The notes under the pieces were generated by a model. The model made no database searches. It saw nothing but the letters and a program-made list of their open reading frames with translations, and was not told where the DNA came from. 64,000 nt of DNA from JBGQAS01 sp963699305 (GTDB taxonomy: Bacteria; Chloroflexota; Anaerolineae; Anaerolineales; Anaerolineaceae). The DNA is taken from positions 1,488,001 through 1,552,000 of the forward strand of contig OY969431.1 in the NCBI GenBank assembly GCA_963699305.1, given 5' to 3'. Shown one piece after another: positions 18,191 through 26,111 of the stretch. Made by a program: the position numbers and the translations under genes. The stretch's first letter is position 1. Every line of letters begins with the position of its first letter.

Positions 18191-18214
18191 CCGGGTGGAT
18201 CGTGATCCACCCGG
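18191..18214 (-). terminator. Strong intrinsic terminator after the lipoprotein gene
   Basis: A perfect 11-bp stem (CCGGGTGGATC / GATCCACCCGG) with a 2-base loop is followed on the minus strand by TGTTTTGTTT, 20 bases after the lipoprotein stop. Confidence 0.85.
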
Positions 18215-18234
18215 CTTCAATCCGTCGGTTCGTT

Positions 18235-19041
18235 TTACTTGATCTCCAGGGAGCTCAGCATGGCGTCCAACTGGGTTAAATCCGGGGAAAAAGTTCCGGC
18301 TGCCTGCGGATTAAGGTTCTTAACCACGTTCGCCAGGTAGGTTGGGTAGTCGCTGGGGAATTCAGCAGGCTCGTTACCGGTGACTTTTCCATCCACCGGC
18401 AGGCTGGGATGGTTGACCGGCAGCACCGCAGCCACATAATATTTCCCGTCGCTGGTCAGACCCTGGTAGGTGTAGATCAGCTCGTGGTTGTTGACAGGCA
18501 CGATGCCCTGGCTAAACCAGGTCAGGTAGCGCAGACCCTGTCCGTTCGCGAAGTCCAGGTACTGCACCTGTGCATGCATCATCTGACCGGCATTGAACAG
18601 CGGCAGGAAGGGCATGTTCTTGATCTCCTGCGGTGACTGCAGCAGGGTTTGCAGCGAAGTGATAATCGCTGCTGCGCCTTCATTGGCTGTTCCCAATTCG
18701 TCCACGGGATAGATGAAGATCTGCGGCTGCATCAGGTGGTTGCTGATGGGATAGCCCTGCAGGGTTACCACGTTATATTCGGGCAAAACTTCCCAGTAGG
18801 GAGCGTTACCATCGTCAGCTACGGCTGCGACCGTCTCCGCCTGGAAGTCGGTCGCCAAACCGTTGGCATCCAGGGAAAGTTGAACCGAACCACTAGTGAT
18901 GGTGATCGGTCCCGAGGAACCCTCGGGGTTGGTCGATGTGTTCCCGGTGGAAGCAGGGGAACACGCCGAGAGCAGGAGTAAACCCGCCATAAGGACGGCG
19001 CTCAGGTCAACAATATTTTTAGATTGCATTTTGGTGAACAT
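18235..19041 (-). CDS. Secreted lipoprotein, paralogue of the lipoprotein at 56993-57772
   Basis: The start at 19041 (MFTKMQSKNIVDLS) has AAAGGAG 6 bases upstream. The signal peptide ends in LLLLSAC. After a Ser/Thr/Gly linker the mature domain includes NVVTLQGYPIS, QGLRYLTWFSQGIVPVNNHE, YQGLTSDGKYYVAAVLPVNH and LPVDG. The same skeleton (QRYLT..., PxNNxxxxY, GLxSDGxYYxxAxLPVN, LPxDG) recurs in the protein at 56993. So this is a small lipoprotein family present at least twice here. No known domain is recognised. It is monocistronic with its own terminator. Confidence 0.8.
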   Translation of the reverse strand: MFTKMQSKNIVDLSAVLMAGLLLLSACSPASTGNTSTNPEGSSGPITITSGSVQLSLDANGLATDFQAETVAAVADDGNAPYWEVLPEYNVVTLQGYPISNHLMQPQIFIYPVDELGTANEGAAAIITSLQTLLQSPQEIKNMPFLPLFNAGQMMHAQVQYLDFANGQGLRYLTWFSQGIVPVNNHELIYTYQGLTSDGKYYVAAVLPVNHPSLPVDGKVTGNEPAEFPSDYPTYLANVVKNLNPQAAGTFSPDLTQLDAMLSSLEIK

Positions 19042-19241
19042 TTTATTCTCCTTTGTTCGCATTTCGATGTTTTTTCGCAATTCTTTATACGCTAAAAGGT
19101 GGGAAAAAGTTCCCGAAAGGTCAATGCTTCTCTCAGCGTTCCGACAACTCACGATAATATCATAAAAGTGACCGAGCAATGCCATGGAGGTTCATTGCTC
19201 CATAGCCAAAATCCAGGCACCCTTTCACGAACAATAAAAAA

Positions 19242-19281
19242 GCGACCCGTTTGAAAGCGTTTCACGCTCTCTGTGGGTCGC
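19242..19281 (-). terminator. Long hairpin terminator after arsM
   Basis: The outer stem GCGACCC / GGGTCGC encloses an inner AGCGT / ACGCT stem and is followed on the minus strand by a run of six T residues, 20 bases after the arsM stop. Confidence 0.8.
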
Positions 19282-19300
19282 CTTTTCCAGATCATTTATA

Positions 19301-20191
19301 TCAAGGTTTTTTAGCTGTGATCTTGGCACTAACCGCCAACTGTTTTATAGGTTTTCCGGGCGATCCATCTCCCTCACCAAGTTCGATCACCTTGACACCC
19401 GCGCCGTCGCTGACGATCATGCGGTTGCCTGGCTTGCCCACCGTTTCTGGGGCAAGCTGTTTCACCAGTTCATTTGCCGTTTCCTCATCAAGCGGCACCG
19501 GTGTGATCTGCACGTCCGTGAATCCGGCAACTTCGAGTGTAGCCCTGTAGGTATTGATGTCGATGGCTCCAGCCAGGCATCCCGCCCAGGCATCCATACT
19601 CTCGAGTACTTCCTTCGGCAATGGACCCTGCGTTACGATGTCACTGAGCGAAAGTTTCCCGCCCGGTCGCAGCACGCGAAAAGCCTCGCGGAACACCTGC
19701 TCCTTATCCGGCGAGAGGTTTACGACGCAGTTGGAAATGATCACATCCACACTAGCATCCGCCACCGGCAGGTGCTCGATTTCGCCCAGCCGGAAATCGA
19801 CATTTGTCACGCCCAGCTTCGATTGGTTGGTGCGTGCCTTCTCAAGCATCTCGGCGGTCATGTCCACGCCTATGATATGCCCTTTTTCACCCACTTTTTT
19901 GGCGGCTAGGAAGCAATCCAGCCCACCGCCCGCTCCCAGGTCTAGCACAGTTTGACCGGGTAAAAGAGACGCTAACGTAATGGGATCACCGCAGCCCATC
20001 GAGAAACCTGTAACGTCTGCAGGTAGTTCTCTTACTTCCGCTACATCGTACATCTTTTGGATCAGCTTCGAATCGATATCGGGGGAATTGCCACACCCGC
20101 ACGAGGATTTGGGTTGGTATTCCCTGGCAGCCTTCCCGTAATGTTTTCGGACCTCCGAGCGGATATCCGTTCCTTTTTTCAATTCTGACAT
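19301..20191 (-). CDS. arsM: Arsenite methyltransferase ArsM
   Basis: The 296-residue protein has all ArsM landmarks: the N-terminal KSSCGCGN cysteine cluster (about 29-35), FSMGCGDP, motif I TVLDLGAGGGLDCFLAAKKV, the GVDMT strand, and ISNCVVNLSPDKEQVFREA with the substrate-binding Cys. A further Cys lies in AWAGCLAGAI. It transfers methyl groups from SAM to trivalent arsenic in the cytoplasm, giving methylated, partly volatile products. It is transcribed away from an ArsR-type regulator, with a strong promoter between them. No arsenite efflux gene (arsB/acr3) or arsenate reductase is adjacent. Confidence 0.95.
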   Translation of the reverse strand: MSELKKGTDIRSEVRKHYGKAAREYQPKSSCGCGNSPDIDSKLIQKMYDVAEVRELPADVTGFSMGCGDPITLASLLPGQTVLDLGAGGGLDCFLAAKKVGEKGHIIGVDMTAEMLEKARTNQSKLGVTNVDFRLGEIEHLPVADASVDVIISNCVVNLSPDKEQVFREAFRVLRPGGKLSLSDIVTQGPLPKEVLESMDAWAGCLAGAIDINTYRATLEVAGFTDVQITPVPLDEETANELVKQLAPETVGKPGNRMIVSDGAGVKVIELGEGDGSPGKPIKQLAVSAKITAKKP

Positions 20192-20248
20192 GAACTTTTC
20201 TCCTTTGATCTGCTCCCAGCGCTGAGAGATTGTATTCCGGTACAGTTT

Positions 20249-20276
20249 ATTGTATCCATTTTTTTCGATTTGTCAA
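20249..20276 (-). promoter_or_regulatory. arsM promoter
   Basis: On the minus strand, TTGACA (20271-20276) and TACAAT (20249-20254) are separated by 16 bases. A TGTACC sequence (20240-20245 on the complementary strand) follows the -10 box and resembles the TGTAC half-site near the divergent promoter. Confidence 0.75.
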
Positions 20277-20324
20277 GAGATATTCATCCATTTTTCTAAA
20301 TTTATAGATGGTATAATGAGTTCA

Positions 20325-20366
20325 TTGACACTCATGACTTCATCTGCTAAGATGATGTACAGTACA
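20325..20366 (+). promoter_or_regulatory. Promoter of the ArsR-family gene with overlapping TGTAC palindrome (candidate operator)
   Basis: TTGACA (20325-20330) and TAAGAT (20348-20353) have a 17-base spacer. Immediately downstream lies the palindrome TGTACAGTACA (20356-20366), covering the likely start site. An ArsR protein bound there would block its own transcription; a related half-site sits downstream of the arsM -10 box. Site function is inferred. Confidence 0.65.
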
Positions 20367-20406
20367 CATCGTATTTGTTCGATGGGTATCGGAATGAGGA
20401 CTTATT

Positions 20407-20979
20407 ATGGATGATGTTTCAGCCACATTGATTCCCCAGCTTCTCGATAAAGCGCTGGAGAACATGAAAGCAGAAGATCGTCTTGCTTTCGTGGAAAAGC
20501 TTTTCGCCCAGCTTCCACCGGCGGGTCAGCAGGAATTCCTGCTGGGGCTAACGCGCATTCTGCTCAATTCTGGCACCAAGCCCGCCGAGCTCAAAGGTGT
20601 GATGCAAAGCGGGGAATGCCATCCTGTGAAGGTTGCTTTGGTGCGGGCGGATACTGGCGACTTCGCCCCCGGTCAGATCTGCTGCGACGCTCTGACTGGT
20701 TTTGCTAACGCTCCCGAGATGGATGAGAAGCAGGTGGTGATCATCGCCAACATGTTCAACGGGTTGGCCGATGAAACGCGCGTGAAGATCATCAAGCTGC
20801 TCTCCAAGGGCGCCTTCACCGTGGATGAGATTGTTGAATTCCTGGGCATAGCCCAATCGACCACATCCCATCACTTAAAAATACTAAAAGAGGCACACTT
20901 GATCCTGGGGGAAAAACGTGGGCGGAACATCTACTATTCCCTGGTGAAAACCTCAGAACAAGCGATCATTCAAGGGTAA
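20407..20979 (+). CDS. ArsR-family regulator with an N-terminal Cys-containing extension
   Basis: The 190-residue protein ends in a winged helix of the HTH_5 type: ANMFNGLADETRVKIIKLL, then VDEIVEFLGIAQSTTSHHLK with recognition helix, and GEKRGRNIYYSL as the wing. The first 110 residues are unusual for ArsR proteins: a helical part (LLDKALENMKAEDRLAFVEK) followed by SGECHPVK and GQICCDALTG, whose three Cys residues could bind As(III). It is divergent from arsM, so it most likely represses arsM until arsenite (or a methyl-arsenical) binds. A hairpin terminator follows the stop. Confidence 0.83.
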   Translation: MDDVSATLIPQLLDKALENMKAEDRLAFVEKLFAQLPPAGQQEFLLGLTRILLNSGTKPAELKGVMQSGECHPVKVALVRADTGDFAPGQICCDALTGFANAPEMDEKQVVIIANMFNGLADETRVKIIKLLSKGAFTVDEIVEFLGIAQSTTSHHLKILKEAHLILGEKRGRNIYYSLVKTSEQAIIQG

Positions 20980-20995
20980 CTCTCAGACGAAAAGA

Positions 20996-21011
20996 CGACC
21001 TGTTCAGGTCG
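20996..21011 (+). terminator. Terminator after the ArsR-family gene
   Basis: The 7-bp stem CGACCTG / CAGGTCG with a 2-base loop is followed by CCTTTCTT, shortly after the stop. It may also serve the convergent MFS gene. Confidence 0.75.
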
Positions 21012-21058
21012 CCTTTCTTCAACTCACTCACATAAAGAACTGCAAGCGTTAAGTGCTC

Positions 21059-22387
21059 CTACTCGGATGCGGCTGCCAGCTCGTGATCGGGCAGGTCCAG
21101 CTCCACGCGGCGGATGCGCGGGATGGCGAATGCCACCAGCGTGGCGATCACCGTGAGCACACCGGTCAAGCTGATCAGCACCGCCACACCGCGGCTGGCA
21201 CCCACGCCAAAGAGGGGACCCAGCCAGCCCGCCAGCGCTCCACCCTCCGCCATGCCCGGCTTGAAGACCTTATCCGCCAGGGGAGCCGCCAGCAGCGGCG
21301 AGACGATCATGACCGACCAGGAGATGGCGCGCCGAAAGGCGAACACCCGCCCCTGCACATCGGGCGCCACCTTGGATTGCCAGATGGCCTGGCTGCAGGC
21401 GTTCAGGATGGGGCTGAAGAACATGGCGCCAAACCCTCCCACAACGATGAGCGGGATGGAAGGGCGCAGCGTGGCAATGGCAATGAAAGCCCCGCTGAGC
21501 GCCCCGGCGCTCAACAGGGTGACGATCTTGCGCTTGCCGCCTCCCCAAGCGCTCATCACCAGCGTACCTGCCAGCATGCCCACACCCATAATGGTGGTGG
21601 TATATCCCAGGGTGGAGGCATCCCAGGTATCCAGGATGAGCGGGACGATGAGCGGTCCCATGATGCCGGAGAGAAAATTCATGGTCATGAAAAGCAGCTG
21701 CAGCGACAACAGCCCCTTGCGCGCAACGATGTAATCCCAGCCAAAACGGAGCTCCTTCCAGAAAGAGCCCTTGCCTTTTTGCCCATCCTCGGTGCGCGGC
21801 GGATTGGGGATGCGCACAAAGAGCAGCATCAGCACCACCGCGAACAGGTAGCTGAAAAAGTCAAGGGCTGCCATGTTGCCCAGCTTGACCACCACGTACA
21901 GCATGCCCGCCAGGGCGGGTCCGGCGATCTGCGGCAGGGCTTCTCCAAGCTGGACAAAGCCGTTGGCGCGCCCGTATTGCTTTTTGGGCACCAAGAGCGT
22001 CACCGCGGCGGTGTAGGAAGGCCACATGAGCGAGTTGAAGGCCGCCATGAACAGGTTGATGGGGATGACCATCCACGGGCGCAGCACACCGGTGAAATAC
22101 AGGATGGCGGTGGCGGCGACCGAAAGCCCGGCACCGAAATCGCTGATGATCATGGCGGTGCGGCGGTTGAGCCGGTCCGCCAGCACGCCGGCAATGGGCG
22201 AGAGCAGCACGTAAGGCGCCTGGTTGGCGATCTGCGCCAGCGCCAGGAACATGACCGATTTGGTCATATCGTACACGTATACGCTCAGTGCAAAGCCGGT
22301 CAGCTGGCTGCCGATGAGTGAAACGAGTTGCCCGATCCAGATGATGAAGAAGGAACGCATTCCCCCTGCAATTTGCTTTTTCGGCAT
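21059..22387 (-). CDS. MFS transporter (EntS/MFS_3-like exporter)
   Basis: The start at 22387 (MPKKQIAGGMRSFFIIW) has AAGGAG 7 bases upstream. The 442-residue protein has 12 hydrophobic segments in two halves. It shows the GRANGFVQLGEALPQIAGPAL pattern between TM4 and TM5 and VLADRLNRRTAMIISDFGAG as loop 2-3 motif A, both characteristic of the DHA3/EntS-type exporters. The C-terminal half contains VGGFGAMFFSPILNACSQAI. The substrate cannot be told; such proteins export siderophores or macrolide-like compounds. GC content is higher than in its neighbours. Confidence 0.88.
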   Translation of the reverse strand: MPKKQIAGGMRSFFIIWIGQLVSLIGSQLTGFALSVYVYDMTKSVMFLALAQIANQAPYVLLSPIAGVLADRLNRRTAMIISDFGAGLSVAATAILYFTGVLRPWMVIPINLFMAAFNSLMWPSYTAAVTLLVPKKQYGRANGFVQLGEALPQIAGPALAGMLYVVVKLGNMAALDFFSYLFAVVLMLLFVRIPNPPRTEDGQKGKGSFWKELRFGWDYIVARKGLLSLQLLFMTMNFLSGIMGPLIVPLILDTWDASTLGYTTTIMGVGMLAGTLVMSAWGGGKRKIVTLLSAGALSGAFIAIATLRPSIPLIVVGGFGAMFFSPILNACSQAIWQSKVAPDVQGRVFAFRRAISWSVMIVSPLLAAPLADKVFKPGMAEGGALAGWLGPLFGVGASRGVAVLISLTGVLTVIATLVAFAIPRIRRVELDLPDHELAAASE

Positions 22388-22616
22388 GATGGGACTCCTT
22401 GATATCAAATTTTTTGTTAAAACCAATCTATAAAGGGAAGACGATTATTTAAATTAAATACAATATTGCACGGATGGATTTCCCGCATACTTATTCTACG
22501 AAAAACACGGGGATTGGTTTCATGGGTTGATCTTGCAGGGTGAAATCAGTTCCCGCAATGGACCCTTTACACACGTTGTACAATAAAAGGTGATGCAACC
22601 GAAAATGGTAAGGGAA

Positions 22617-22964
22617 ATGACTCCAAATCAGCCCGGTACAGTTCGCAAAGTCAATGTGTTTGCCATCCTCAGCATTGCGTTTGCTTCATTAACAATAGTG
22701 TCGGTATTATTACCTTCCCGGTTTGCCCACCGGTTGGGTTATGGGCACGCATTTATCCTATTAAGAAATACTGCTTATCTATCCTGCCTTTTTCTGGGAT
22801 CGGCAGCCTTGTTCACCGGCATCTATTCCATAATCAGGATGAAACGATTTGGATTAAAAGGTCTATGGCTGCCATTATCGATCGTCGGCAGCGTCGTCGG
22901 TTTACTCGGAATGATATTAATGATCGTTGTCATATTGTGGCTGTTGTCCGGTCATTCAAGCTGA
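22617..22964 (+). CDS. Small DUF4190-like membrane protein, first of a tandem pair
   Basis: The start at ATG 22617 (MTPNQPGTVRKVNVFAILS) is chosen because it aligns with the start of the next gene (MATNQPKANQKVNALAIIC). An in-frame GTG/ATG at 22590-22593 would add nine residues. Three hydrophobic segments follow, with IIRMKRFGLKGLWLPLSIVG between TM2 and TM3. This K/RxxGxxGxWLxxxxxxG pattern is typical of DUF4190-type proteins. It lies 35 bases upstream of its paralogue. Function unknown. Confidence 0.7.
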   Translation: MTPNQPGTVRKVNVFAILSIAFASLTIVSVLLPSRFAHRLGYGHAFILLRNTAYLSCLFLGSAALFTGIYSIIRMKRFGLKGLWLPLSIVGSVVGLLGMILMIVVILWLLSGHSS

Positions 22965-22999
22965 TCGCTTGAACACATATTTGGATACAAGGAGGATGC

Positions 23000-23344
23000 A
23001 TGGCTACCAATCAACCGAAAGCGAATCAAAAAGTGAATGCGTTGGCGATCATCTGCATGGCACTGGCGGTGTTGATGCTGATCGTCTTTTTTGCCCCCGT
23101 TCTATTTCGCGCGGTGGCAGACATCAAGGTCGGAGAAACGTTCCTGCTCAATTACTGTTTCATCGCCATGATCCCCCTCGGGCTGGTGGGGCTGGTCAGC
23201 GGGGTCATGGCGCTCGTCCAGATCAAAAAGAATCACGCGCGGGGACTCTGGCTCGCCATCATCGGGATGATCGTCAATGCCGCCGGGGCGGTGTACATGT
23301 TCCTGGTGGTTCGCCTGCTGGTCATCCTGTCGCGCTCATTTTAA
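23000..23344 (+). CDS. Small DUF4190-like membrane protein, second of a tandem pair
   Basis: The 114-residue protein has AGGAGG four bases before its ATG. It has three hydrophobic stretches (LAIICMALAVLMLIVFF, FIAMIPLGLVGLVSGVMAL, GLWLAIIGMIVNAAGAVYM) with VQIKKNHARGLWLAIIG as the family loop. It shares its layout with the preceding gene, so the pair is probably an old tandem duplication, although the coding composition differs (this copy is more GC-rich). Function unknown. Confidence 0.75.
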   Translation: MATNQPKANQKVNALAIICMALAVLMLIVFFAPVLFRAVADIKVGETFLLNYCFIAMIPLGLVGLVSGVMALVQIKKNHARGLWLAIIGMIVNAAGAVYMFLVVRLLVILSRSF

Positions 23345-23352
23345 GTAAAAAC

Positions 23353-23374
23353 AGGCGACCATCGATGGTCGCCT
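23353..23374. terminator. Bidirectional terminator between convergent genes
   Basis: The perfect palindrome AGGCGACCAT CG ATGGTCGCCT is flanked by T-runs on both strands (TATTTTTT on plus, GTTTTTA on minus). Confidence 0.88.
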
Positions 23375-23380
23375 GAGCCT

Positions 23381-23818
23381 CTATTTTTTCGCTTTTTCCG
23401 CCCGCTGCTTGAGCGCTTTATCCATTGACATAAAATCCTGCCGCGAGGTGGTTTCGATGCTGTTGGCTTGCGCGGGGATTAGCAGACCGCTGAACACCTC
23501 GACATCGATAAAGCGGACCAGTTTATCACCCATCCGGTCGATGGTGAAGCTGTGCACGCCGCTCCATAAGAATGGGGCGATGACGTGGTACTTCCATGCC
23601 AGCAGGCGGTTCGGCAGCGCCTTGATGACCTTGCAGTGCAGCGTCATGTCCTTGGAGCCCTGCAGGAACGTGATGTCCACCTTCCCGCCCAATGTCGGCG
23701 ATCCGACCGCGTGGTGAAGGAATGGGTTCCATTCGGGATACTTTGCCAGGTCCGTGAGGATCTCCCACACCTTTTCGGGCGACGCCTTGATCTCGATCTC
23801 CGTGCGCAATTCCTTCAT
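23381..23818 (-). CDS. SRPBCC (START-like) lipid/ligand-binding protein
   Basis: The 145-residue protein begins with LRTEIEIKASPEKVWEILTD, the classic SRPBCC start, and continues through KYPEWNPFLHHAVG and the GSKDMTLHCKVIKALPNRLLAWKYH strands. It ends in a long C-terminal helix (QDFMSMDKALKQRAEKAKK). The fold makes a deep hydrophobic cavity; members act as cyclases, hydrolases or carriers, and no catalytic residue singles one out here. It is a single gene closed by a bidirectional terminator. Confidence 0.85.
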   Translation of the reverse strand: MKELRTEIEIKASPEKVWEILTDLAKYPEWNPFLHHAVGSPTLGGKVDITFLQGSKDMTLHCKVIKALPNRLLAWKYHVIAPFLWSGVHSFTIDRMGDKLVRFIDVEVFSGLLIPAQANSIETTSRQDFMSMDKALKQRAEKAKK

Positions 23819-23966
23819 TTTTTATACTCCTTTTGCCGGGCTGAACGTTGGGATAGTATCATTATAGATAGTCACATTAATTAGTCAATATATAAATATT
23901 TTTTTAAAAAAAGATAAATACCCTGAAATGACCGCCCTGTATTCACTAAATGATGTACATAAAAAA

Positions 23967-23989
23967 ATCCGCTCGTTTCAAGAGCGGAT
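23967..23989 (-). terminator. Terminator after the 56-residue membrane protein
   Basis: The 8-bp stem ATCCGCTC / GAGCGGAT with a 7-base loop is followed on the minus strand by seven T residues. Confidence 0.85.
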
Positions 23990-24002
23990 CTTCTTATCTG
24001 GA

Positions 24003-24173
24003 CTATAGACCTTTGAGGAAGCAACCCAGCGCCAGCAGGACATAGCCGGCAAGGATCAACAACCAGAAATAGGTCGAGAGAATTCCCAGCGGTATCACCA
24101 ACGCAATGATCCCCACGATGACCAGGATCAACGAAATCCAGAATGTGATGTTTTTTGGTGCATGCAGTCTCAT
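24003..24173 (-). CDS. 56-residue membrane protein
   Basis: A short frame missed by length cut-offs: ATG at 24173, stop at 24003, with a strong TTAGGAGGAG Shine-Dalgarno about 7 bases upstream and its own terminator. The product starts MRLHAPKNITFWISL and has two hydrophobic segments (FWISLILVIVGIIALVIPLG and YFWLLILAGYVLLALGC) with a very short charged tail. The ribosome-binding site, codon pattern and terminator together make it a credible gene. Similar tiny two-helix proteins starting with MxLHAPK are, as I recall, common in Anaerolineae. Function unknown. Confidence 0.75.
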   Translation of the reverse strand: MRLHAPKNITFWISLILVIVGIIALVIPLGILSTYFWLLILAGYVLLALGCFLKGL

Positions 24174-24317
24174 AGTAAACTCCTCCTAAAATTGAACGTA
24201 ATTATCATTATCGCACCTTCTTGATGATCTTTAATCACTTTTGACCGATGTTAATGCTATGCATACATGCGTAAAAAATGCCTTTTCCCGCATGTTAACC
24301 AGCATATTGAAACCAGG

Positions 24318-25516
24318 TCAGACGATCGCGAGCAGCATGAGCGCAACCCACACCAGCAACCCCCCGCCGAACAGCCAGATCACATCCAGCTTGAGGTAGC
24401 GGTTGAAAGCAAACGCCGCCAGCGCCAGCAGCAGGGCGGGCACGCTCACCAGGCTGACCTGGGCGATCTGGAACGTGACCACTGCCAGCAGACCGACGAA
24501 CACGGGCAGCACACCCTTGAGTCCGGCATGCAGGAACTGTGTTTTTTGCAGGACGGTGAAAAGCTGTAATGCGATGAGCGTCATGATGAAGGTCGGGAAG
24601 AAAATGGATACGGTGCCCGAAAGCGCACCCAGCAGACCGCCGACCTTGAACCCGATGAACGCGGCGGTGATCAGGATCGGACCGGGGGTGACCTGCCCGA
24701 GCGCGATGCCATCGATGAACTGCTGCTGCGTCAGCCAGTGGTGCATATCGACCACATCGTTCTTCAGCAGGGGCAGAATCGTGGCGCCGTTGCCGAAAGC
24801 GATCGACCCAGTCTTCAGGAAAAGCAGGTTCATCTTGCCGAGCTCGCCGGGGATGAACACACTCAGCAGGATCACCGCCAGCAGGATGACGCACAATGCG
24901 CCGATCTTCCACCAGGCATGTTTTTCCGGCAGCAGGCGCACGCCGGACATGGCGGTGCTGACCGGCGCGCCCTTGCGCAGCAGCAGCGCCCCCAGGGCAA
25001 ACCCGCCAAGCACGATGAACGCCGGGTTGACGCCCAGCACCTGGCACAGCACCGCCGCCAGCAGGATCAGGACGGTCAGCAGCGAGGTGAGCGCATTTTC
25101 CGCCAGTTCCAGGATGAAATTGCACAGCACGCCCACCACGATGGCGCTCAGACCCAGGAACAGCGTGGAGACCCACGGCAGGTTGCCGATGGAAAAGTAC
25201 GCCCACGAGAGCAGCACCATCATCAGGAACGGCGGCGCGAGGAAGGCGAGGTTGGCGAGCACCGACCCGGCAACGCCATGCAGAAGGTAGCCGGTGTAGG
25301 CGACAAAGTCGAAGTTGACCGGACCCGGGTAGAGCTGCACCAGCGCCATGCCCGCATCCAGCTCCTCGCTTGTTGCCCAGCCCTTCTTGATCAGGTCGGC
25401 GCGCAGCTTCTGCAAGATGGTCAGCCCAAAGGCGGTAGCACCCACGCGCAGGAAATAGAAAAAGACCTGCCGCAGCGGGACGCGATAACCGGGTGGCGCG
25501 GGGATTGTTTTTTCAT
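24318..25516 (-). CDS. chrA: Chromate transporter ChrA (long form), frameshift next to the start codon
   Basis: From GTG 25445 the frame already reads a two-domain CHR protein: N-half FLRVGATAFG (with the upstream bases) and LYPGPVNFDFVAYTGYLL, C-half FLKTGSIAFGNGATILPLL and GQVTPGPILITAAFIGF. The two halves repeat the FxxxGxxxFG and PGP motifs expected of an antiparallel duplicated transporter. Upstream, ATG 25516 reads MKK and then goes out of frame at a run of six A residues (25508-25513). With one more A it reads MKKTIPAPPGYRVPLRQVF and joins the CHR domain perfectly, giving about 399 residues, the family length. It probably exports chromate (or a related oxyanion) across the membrane. 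Confidence 0.88.
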
Positions 25517-25703
25517 GCTGGCTTTATTATAGGGGGTTTTCGGTCTTGAGGAATAACCCAGCCTTTGATGTTACACTTGAAAATAAAATGAAGCGCCTTA
25601 CAATGAAGATGGCGATCATCCATGCTTTTTCCAACAACAAAAAAGCGGCCAACAACACTGTAAAATCGAAATCCTTCATCACGTCCGCATGAAAAGAGAA
25701 ACC

Positions 25704-26105
25704 ATGTCGAATGCATATACCATCTTTCCGGGATCGTTTGGGAACGACCTGGAGATCAGCTCGTCATCACTCAGTGAACTGAACAAAAAGCTGAAGGCAA
25801 CCCTGGGCAGCGCCGCCGTACCGGTGACCAAGGACAAGGATTGGCGCCTGGTCACCGCCCGGGGTGAGCTGGTCGGAATCTATATTGAAGAACCCAACCT
25901 GGAATACCAGTCACCCTACCATTTGCACCATCAAAAACTGGATTATGCAAAAGCGATCCTGCGGGAATTGAAAAAGGAGGAGCTGGAGAATAAACAGGAA
26001 AGCTCCCTGATCACGAAAGGCAGAAAGATCGTCGAAACCTACATCGATTTTTTGGATGACCGTCCGAAACCGGGCAGCAGGCTATCCAATACTTCCCGAA
26101 AGTAA
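25704..26105 (+). CDS. Conserved-looking hypothetical protein
   Basis: Residues MSNAYTIFPGSFGNDLEISS begin the likely product (133 residues; an in-frame ATG at 25689 lacks a ribosome-binding site). The protein is soluble and rich in charged residues, with a strand pattern in WRLVTARGELVGIYIEEP and a helix-rich, Lys/Glu-rich C-terminal half (YAKAILRELKKEELENKQES). I do not recognise a family. The next small reading frames downstream are broken, so its transcription unit is unclear. Confidence 0.5.
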   Translation: MSNAYTIFPGSFGNDLEISSSSLSELNKKLKATLGSAAVPVTKDKDWRLVTARGELVGIYIEEPNLEYQSPYHLHHQKLDYAKAILRELKKEELENKQESSLITKGRKIVETYIDFLDDRPKPGSRLSNTSRK

Positions 26106-26111
26106 ATTGAA

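Noticed and set aside
21053..22321. A 422-codon plus-strand frame opposite the MFS gene
   Set aside because: It is the GC-rich antisense shadow of a well-supported transporter; its product is low-complexity His/Gln/Gly/Arg sequence with no domain and no ribosome-binding site.
24403..25532. Long plus-strand frames opposite chrA (295 and 264 codons)
   Set aside because: Both mirror the codon pattern of chrA; products are Ser/Pro-rich or Gln/His-rich without any recognisable fold.
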